Assembly: GCA_027080405.1 (NCBI GenBank)
Contig: JALWSL010000806.1
Location: forward strand, 1-10,195
Direction of reading: 5' to 3'
Length of the DNA: 10,195 nt
Origin: Planctomycetaceae bacterium
Lineage (GTDB): Bacteria > Planctomycetota > Planctomycetia > Planctomycetales > Planctomycetaceae
Part shown: positions 6,098 through 10,195 of the stretch, piece after piece
How positions within the stretch are numbered: position 1 is the first letter of the stretch
How the letters are laid out: each line of letters opens with the position of its first letter
The notes under the pieces: generated by a model
Database searches by the model: none
What the model saw: only the letters and a program-made list of their open reading frames with translations
What the model was told of the DNA's origin: nothing
Program-made: the position numbers and the translations under genes

Positions 6098-8785
6098 ATG
6101 CTTGGGCAAATCCGCCTGCTCGACGATACCGATGGCGACGGGAAGTTCGACAAAAGCACCATCTTTGTCGATAAATTGTCGTGGCCTACTGCCGTTATCT
6201 GTTACGACGGCGGTATTTTTGTCGGAGCCGCTCCGCATCTCTACTACTTCAAGGATACCGATGGCGATGACAAAGCCGACATCAAAAAAATTGTATTCAC
6301 CGGTTTCGGCAGAAGAAATGTGCAAGGGATGCTCAACAGTTTCCGGTGGGGACTGGATAGCCGAATTCATGGGGCAACCAGTACCAACGGCGGGAAAATC
6401 AGGCGTCCGGAACAACCCGAAAGTGAAGCGGTTGAATATCGCGGACGGGATTTTTCATTCAATCCGAATACGTTGGATATCCGCCCGGAAAGTGGTGGCG
6501 CCCAGCATGGAATGTCCTTCGATGACTGGGGCAGGAAGTTCGTCTGCTCCAACAGCGATCACCTGCAGATGATCACCTACGATGATAAATACGCAGCCCG
6601 GAATCCGTATTTGAAATCACCCAGTTCGCGAGTAAGCATCGCGGATGATGGCGGTCAGGCTCCCGTGTACCGTATTTCTCCCGTTGAACCGTGGCGAATT
6701 GTGCGCACCCGCCTGCGAGCCTCCGGGCAGGCCAAAGGAGTTGTCGAAGGCGGTGGTCGTCCGGCCGGCTACTTTACCGGTTCGACAGGAGCCGTTATTT
6801 ACCGCGGAGATGCCTACCCGGCCGATTCCAAAGGACTCGCTTTTTCTGGAGATGTGGGCAGCAACCTGGTTCATCGAAAACGCCTGATCCCGAACGGCGT
6901 GCTGTTGACCGGAACACGGATCGATAAAAATTCCGAATTCGTTGCTTCCTCCGATATCTGGTTCCGCCCCGTACAATACGCCAACGCTCCCGATGGAACG
7001 CTTTATATTCTCGATATGTACCGTGAAGTGATCGAGCACCCGTGGAGTTTGCCTCCGATGATCAAAAAACATCTCGATTTGACCAGTGGACGGGATCGCG
7101 GTCGTCTTTATCGTGTTGTTCCAGACGGCTTCAAACAACGGCCGGCTCCCAAAATGAGCCAAATGAGTTCAGCCGAACTGGTTGCCCTGCTCAAACATCC
7201 CAATTCCTGGCATCGAGAAACCGCCAGCCGGGTTCTGTATGAGAGACAGGATCATTCCATTTTGCCCCTGTTGATTCAGGCAACCAAAGTGCAAGAACCA
7301 CTCGGCCGTTTGCATGCGATGTACGTGCTCGCGGGCTTGAACCTGCTCACCGCGGATATTGTCGCCCAGCGCTTGCAGGGCGATCACCCAATGATGCGCG
7401 TTCACGCTCTCAAACTGGCAGAACAGTTTCCGGATAACTCTGCCATTCGTTCCCAACTGGCCAGGCTTGCCGATGATGATTCGATCCTTGTCAGGTATCA
7501 ACTGGCGTTTTCGTTGGGTGAATTTCCTGTCGCCGTGCGATCTCCGTTGCTTCTGAAATTGTTCAAAACCGATTCGCAAGATAGCTGGATTCGATTCGCG
7601 CTACTCAGTTCGACCGATCAGGAATTGGGGCAGCTTCTGAATTCATTGGCACAGGATGAAGCCTTTGTCAAACGCTCTGGAGCAACGACACTGTTTAACA
7701 GCATGATCGAAGTTCTTGCTCGCAGAGGAAATCAGAACGATTTGGCTCAAATGATCCGATTGTTGACCTCGAAAAACGCTTTGACAGAACCGGCCAGGCA
7801 GAAAATGTTCCAGTTCTATCTGACGAATCTGTCAGGTACGAAAGGTTCGCCTGAGAAAAATATTTCCGGGCAGTCCGATCAACTGAAGAAAATGCTTGAC
7901 GACCTGATGGCGAAATCCCGCCAACAGGCCGTTGACCGATCCCTGAAACAGAATCAGCGAATTGCAGCCATTCAAACACTCAGTGTTGCTCCGGAAAAGG
8001 GAGATCAGGAATTGCTGTTCGGACTGCTTGATAATCAGGAATCTCCCGAAATTCAAACGGCTGCGTTGGAAACGCTTTCCGCGATTCCCGATTGCAAACT
8101 CGATGCGATTTTGATCGAACAATGGGACTCGCTCAGTCCGCATTTACGACGGGAATCGCAGGAAATACTGCTCAGCAAACCGGCATGGGCGATCAGTTTT
8201 CTCACCGCTGTTTCTGAAGGGGATGTTCCGAAATCGGACTTGAACAGTATCCGTTTGAAGCTGCTGCAAAGTTCCCCCAACGATGCCGTGAAAAAACTGG
8301 CGGATCAATTGGTCTCGCAAATGAATAAAACGCCGCGGGCAAGCATCGTCAAAAAATATGCCGCCGCGATTCAAAAACAGGGGAATGTTGAAGCCGGGCG
8401 TAAAATCTTCCTCAAGAACTGTGCGGCTTGCCATAAACTTGAAGGAAAAGGGGAAGAAATCGGCCCGAACCTGGCAACCTTCAAAAACCGTGGCAAAGAA
8501 GCGATCCTGATCAACGTTCTCGACCCTAATCGTGAGGTGACTCCCGATTACTTGAGCTATCTGATCATCACCACCCAGGGGCGATCGCACACCGGCATTT
8601 TGGCTGCCCAAAACGCGACAACGGTTACCCTGAAGCGAGCCGAAGGAAAAACCTCCGTTGTGAGCCGAGTCGATATCGAAGAAATGAGAAGCAGCGGCCT
8701 CTCGTTGATGCCGGAAGGGCTCGAAAAAGAAATTGATGTCGAGGCCATGACAGACCTGCTCACCTACCTGATGCAGGCGAATTAG
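6098..8785 (+). CDS. PVC-type beta-propeller/HEAT/cytochrome c dehydrogenase, 3' part of interrupted fusion
   Basis: An 895-residue open frame in phase with the hydrolase part; stop TAG at 8783-8785. Residues about 1-345 complete the propeller of the putative membrane-bound dehydrogenase domain (TIGR02604-like), with acidic TDGDG and TDGDD turns, then GFRWGLD-type (here SFRWGLD) and DMYREVIEHPW motifs. Residues about 355-665 are helical HEAT-like repeats (for example 359-383, 402-445, 464-477, 651-664). Residues about 755-895 form the TIGR02603-like heme-binding domain with CAACH (C775, C778, H779) and a likely Met ligand in SLMPEG (M871). By family it is an exported c-type cytochrome dehydrogenase linked to sugar or alcohol oxidation; the substrate is unknown. 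The ATG at 6098 is only the first Met after the TAG. A protein started there lacks a signal peptide and the first propeller strands and could not receive heme in the periplasm, so the functional product should include the upstream part. No other stop or frameshift is visible in 895 codons. Confidence 0.85.
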   Translation: MLGQIRLLDDTDGDGKFDKSTIFVDKLSWPTAVICYDGGIFVGAAPHLYYFKDTDGDDKADIKKIVFTGFGRRNVQGMLNSFRWGLDSRIHGATSTNGGKIRRPEQPESEAVEYRGRDFSFNPNTLDIRPESGGAQHGMSFDDWGRKFVCSNSDHLQMITYDDKYAARNPYLKSPSSRVSIADDGGQAPVYRISPVEPWRIVRTRLRASGQAKGVVEGGGRPAGYFTGSTGAVIYRGDAYPADSKGLAFSGDVGSNLVHRKRLIPNGVLLTGTRIDKNSEFVASSDIWFRPVQYANAPDGTLYILDMYREVIEHPWSLPPMIKKHLDLTSGRDRGRLYRVVPDGFKQRPAPKMSQMSSAELVALLKHPNSWHRETASRVLYERQDHSILPLLIQATKVQEPLGRLHAMYVLAGLNLLTADIVAQRLQGDHPMMRVHALKLAEQFPDNSAIRSQLARLADDDSILVRYQLAFSLGEFPVAVRSPLLLKLFKTDSQDSWIRFALLSSTDQELGQLLNSLAQDEAFVKRSGATTLFNSMIEVLARRGNQNDLAQMIRLLTSKNALTEPARQKMFQFYLTNLSGTKGSPEKNISGQSDQLKKMLDDLMAKSRQQAVDRSLKQNQRIAAIQTLSVAPEKGDQELLFGLLDNQESPEIQTAALETLSAIPDCKLDAILIEQWDSLSPHLRRESQEILLSKPAWAISFLTAVSEGDVPKSDLNSIRLKLLQSSPNDAVKKLADQLVSQMNKTPRASIVKKYAAAIQKQGNVEAGRKIFLKNCAACHKLEGKGEEIGPNLATFKNRGKEAILINVLDPNREVTPDYLSYLIITTQGRSHTGILAAQNATTVTLKRAEGKTSVVSRVDIEEMRSSGLSLMPEGLEKEIDVEAMTDLLTYLMQAN

Positions 8786-8838
8786 TGCGGGCGAAGCAGA
8801 CTCTTGTTACCGGAATGTTGCGCAATCGCGACAGGAGA

Positions 8839-8871
8839 TTTTTCACTCGATATTTCACACGAGTGGAAAAA
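8839..8871. terminator. Imperfect hairpin after the cytochrome gene
   Basis: Left arm TTTTTCACTCG (8839-8849) and right arm CGAGTGGAAAAA (from 8860) pair with one bulged G, leaving a 10-nt loop. It lies about 55 bases after the TAG at 8785. It is not a textbook intrinsic terminator, because the T-run is in the left arm and an A-run follows the stem. It could still slow polymerase or protect the mRNA 3' end. The left half also contains a rough 12-bp tandem duplication (ATTTTTCACTCG/ATATTTCACACG). Confidence 0.35.
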
Positions 8872-8929
8872 AGTAAACCACCAACAGACGCAGCACAGTC
8901 TGACAGGTCAAAAAGAGCCGCCAGATTGA

Positions 8930-8944
8930 TGAGATAGTATCTCA
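8930..8944. repeat. 15-bp palindrome TGAGATA-G-TATCTCA
   Basis: Perfect 7-bp inverted arms around a single base, about 300 bp upstream of the ExbB-like start and 145 bp after the cytochrome gene. The size and symmetry would fit an operator for a dimeric regulator. There is no second copy in the window to support this. Confidence 0.4.
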
Positions 8945-9244
8945 CGCAGAGATGGGAAAGGAACAGAACAGAGAGGGATAACGCAGATGCGACAAAGCGC
9001 TTCCGTTCGTTCATGCGAAGCTTGACCGTCATAGAACAGAAGCCGGGAAACGCCTGGAATCGCTGCGACTGGCCGTGAATTCCTGCAGACAGACCGCAAA
9101 ATAGGATAGTTGGGGTGTTGGGGGCGTGAAGGCAATCTTTTCTTTCTGTTCCGATTCACGAAAACAGGTTCGCTTTACCGATACTGATAGGGAGGTTACC
9201 ACGTACCCGTAAACGGATTTTGACTGTCGCAGGATGCCAAACAG

Positions 9245-10195
9245 ATGCCCGACTCAGAGAAAATCGATTCTCACTCGCATGTTTCCCGTCAATCACCATT
9301 GAGGAACTGGTGGAAAAGCCCATTGTTATGGGGAGGTTTGGCTTCGGTTCTGTTCTACGCTTCGCTTCCCCTGTTTCCCTTTCAGCGGGAATTGCTGGTT
9401 CGATACTGCACGAGCCACCCGCTGGAATACGTGACTATGGGGCTGTTCTTTCTCGGGATGGCAACACTGATTATCCGCTGGATCGAATTATCAGGTGAAG
9501 ATAACGCGGCAAGCCACTTTGATGCGGTTCTTCAATCCGTATCGGAAAATCCGGAATCGGGAACTCGTCGCAGAGTTGAGTTGCTTCGGAATTATTTGAG
9601 TCAGGCGAAGCAGTCGATTCGGGATTCCATTGCAGGTCGCAGATTGCAGGAGGGATTGGTTTATGTTTCCCAGCGGCCTTCGGGTGAAAAGTTGGAGGAG
9701 CATCTCCGTCATTTTTCCGATCTGGAACACGATCTGGCCCAACGCAAACTCGGTTTTGTGAATACCGTCAGTTGGGCGGTTCCGATTCTCGGTTTTCTGG
9801 GAACGGTGATGGGAATCACTCTCGCCATTGCCAATGTCACTCCCGATCAGCTCGATCAATCCCTTCCCGAAGTAACCGGCGGGCTGGCAGTTGCGTTTGA
9901 TACGACCGCCCTCTCCCTCACGCTTTCACTGGGACTGGTCTTTACGACATACCTGATCAGAAACAGACAGGAAGAAATCCTCAATAAAGTCGATCAGCAG
10001 CTTGATAGCCGTCTCTGTTTTCTGTTGCAGGCAGACACCGAACGGAGTTTTCTCGGCCAACAGGAGACGATCGCCCAAAATCTTGCCGAAGCATCACAGC
10101 AGGTTATCGAACAGGCAGGTGAACTGTGGAAGGCCCGTCTGGATGATCTCCAACAGCGCATGCTCGAATCGATTGACCGTGAGCATCATCATTTT
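9245..10195 (+). CDS. MotA/TolQ/ExbB-family proton-channel protein (3' end beyond window)
   Basis: 317 codons open from the ATG at 9245 to the window edge. An in-frame TGA at about 9221 lies upstream, and AGGA ends ten bases before the ATG. Four hydrophobic segments are visible: about 25-46, 60-80, 172-197 and 212-237. The third carries the ExbB/TolQ signature ILGFLGTVMGI (181-191) and the fourth carries FDTTALSLTLSL (218-229), with Thr residues where the family has its channel-lining polar positions. Residues 81-171 form the cytoplasmic loop typical of the family. Residues 239-317 are charged and Gln/Glu-rich, probably a coiled coil that continues beyond the window. By family it would sit in the inner membrane and couple proton flow to work on the envelope with an ExbD/TolR- or MotB-like partner. 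No partner is visible here; one may lie downstream. The extra first transmembrane segment and long C-terminal tail distinguish it from classical ExbB/TolQ. Confidence 0.87.
   Translation, partial: MPDSEKIDSHSHVSRQSPLRNWWKSPLLWGGLASVLFYASLPLFPFQRELLVRYCTSHPLEYVTMGLFFLGMATLIIRWIELSGEDNAASHFDAVLQSVSENPESGTRRRVELLRNYLSQAKQSIRDSIAGRRLQEGLVYVSQRPSGEKLEEHLRHFSDLEHDLAQRKLGFVNTVSWAVPILGFLGTVMGITLAIANVTPDQLDQSLPEVTGGLAVAFDTTALSLTLSLGLVFTTYLIRNRQEEILNKVDQQLDSRLCFLLQADTERSFLGQQETIAQNLAEASQQVIEQAGELWKARLDDLQQRMLESIDREHHHF

Larger units (their letters stand above)
8786..9244. other. Spacer between the cytochrome gene and the ExbB-like gene
   Basis: This 459-bp stretch holds no convincing gene. Short minus-strand open frames here (8760-9032 and 8908-9159) overlap each other and, in one case, the end of the cytochrome gene, with no family resemblance. 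It contains a hairpin (8839-8871), a 15-bp palindrome (8930-8944) and a GCAGAG-rich stretch (about 8944-8990). It should include the promoter and leader of the ExbB-like gene, but I could not identify a credible -35/-10 pair. Confidence 0.5.

Noticed and set aside
5456..6415. A 319-codon open frame on the minus strand spanning the internal TAG
   Set aside because: It is the reverse of the hydrolase/propeller coding region, with no recognisable motif. Plus-strand reading shows clear family signatures on both sides of the TAG.
8908..9159. Small minus-strand proteins in the spacer after the cytochrome gene (also 8760-9032)
   Set aside because: The two frames overlap each other, and one overlaps the end of the cytochrome gene. 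No ribosome binding site or family resemblance is seen.

Overview
The window looks like a chromosomal segment of a planctomycete (phylum Planctomycetota). This rests on protein families that are nearly confined to the Planctomycetes-Verrucomicrobia group: a PSCyt1/PSCyt2(DUF1549)/PSD1(DUF1553) protein and a Pirellula/Verrucomicrobium-type membrane-bound dehydrogenase with HEAT repeats and a C-terminal CxxCH cytochrome domain. Base composition is moderate, and nearly every gene carries an N-terminal export signal. I see no rRNA, tRNA, CRISPR array, insertion sequence or phage gene.

Layout. (1) Positions 1-2703, minus strand: the first 901 codons of a large secreted diheme PSCyt1-DUF1549-DUF1553 protein with carbohydrate-binding-like insertions. 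It runs off the left edge. (2) 2704-2970: a 267-bp spacer packed with short degenerate tandem repeats of 14-17 bp in at least three sequence families. (3) 2971-4338, minus strand: an exported neutral/alkaline ceramidase-like metallohydrolase. (4) 4339-4774: a divergent intergenic region that should hold promoters for both directions. (5) 4775-8785, plus strand: one continuous reading frame of 1,337 codons encoding an exported alpha/beta hydrolase fused to a beta-propeller/HEAT/cytochrome c protein. It is interrupted at codon 436 by an in-frame TAG (6080-6082). It is annotated here as an N-terminal CDS, a downstream CDS and a separate stop-codon site. (6) 8786-9244: a 459-bp spacer with a hairpin, a 15-bp palindrome and a possible decayed repeat. 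(7) 9245-10195, plus strand: the start of a MotA/TolQ/ExbB-family proton-channel protein running off the right edge.

Working together (inference). Genes 1-3 and 5 fit the periplasmic catabolic modules common in planctomycetes. In these, secreted hydrolases release or modify substrates such as glycans, glycoconjugates and esters, and large c-type cytochrome proteins oxidise products or pass electrons to the respiratory chain. The ceramidase-like gene and the diheme gene lie head to tail and could be co-transcribed. The ExbB-like gene is separated by a large spacer and probably belongs to the next transcription unit.

The strongest anomaly is the in-frame TAG. It falls inside a conserved propeller segment, with the frame preserved and a further roughly 900 intact codons downstream. 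Recent nonsense mutation, sequence error, readthrough or re-initiation are all possible.
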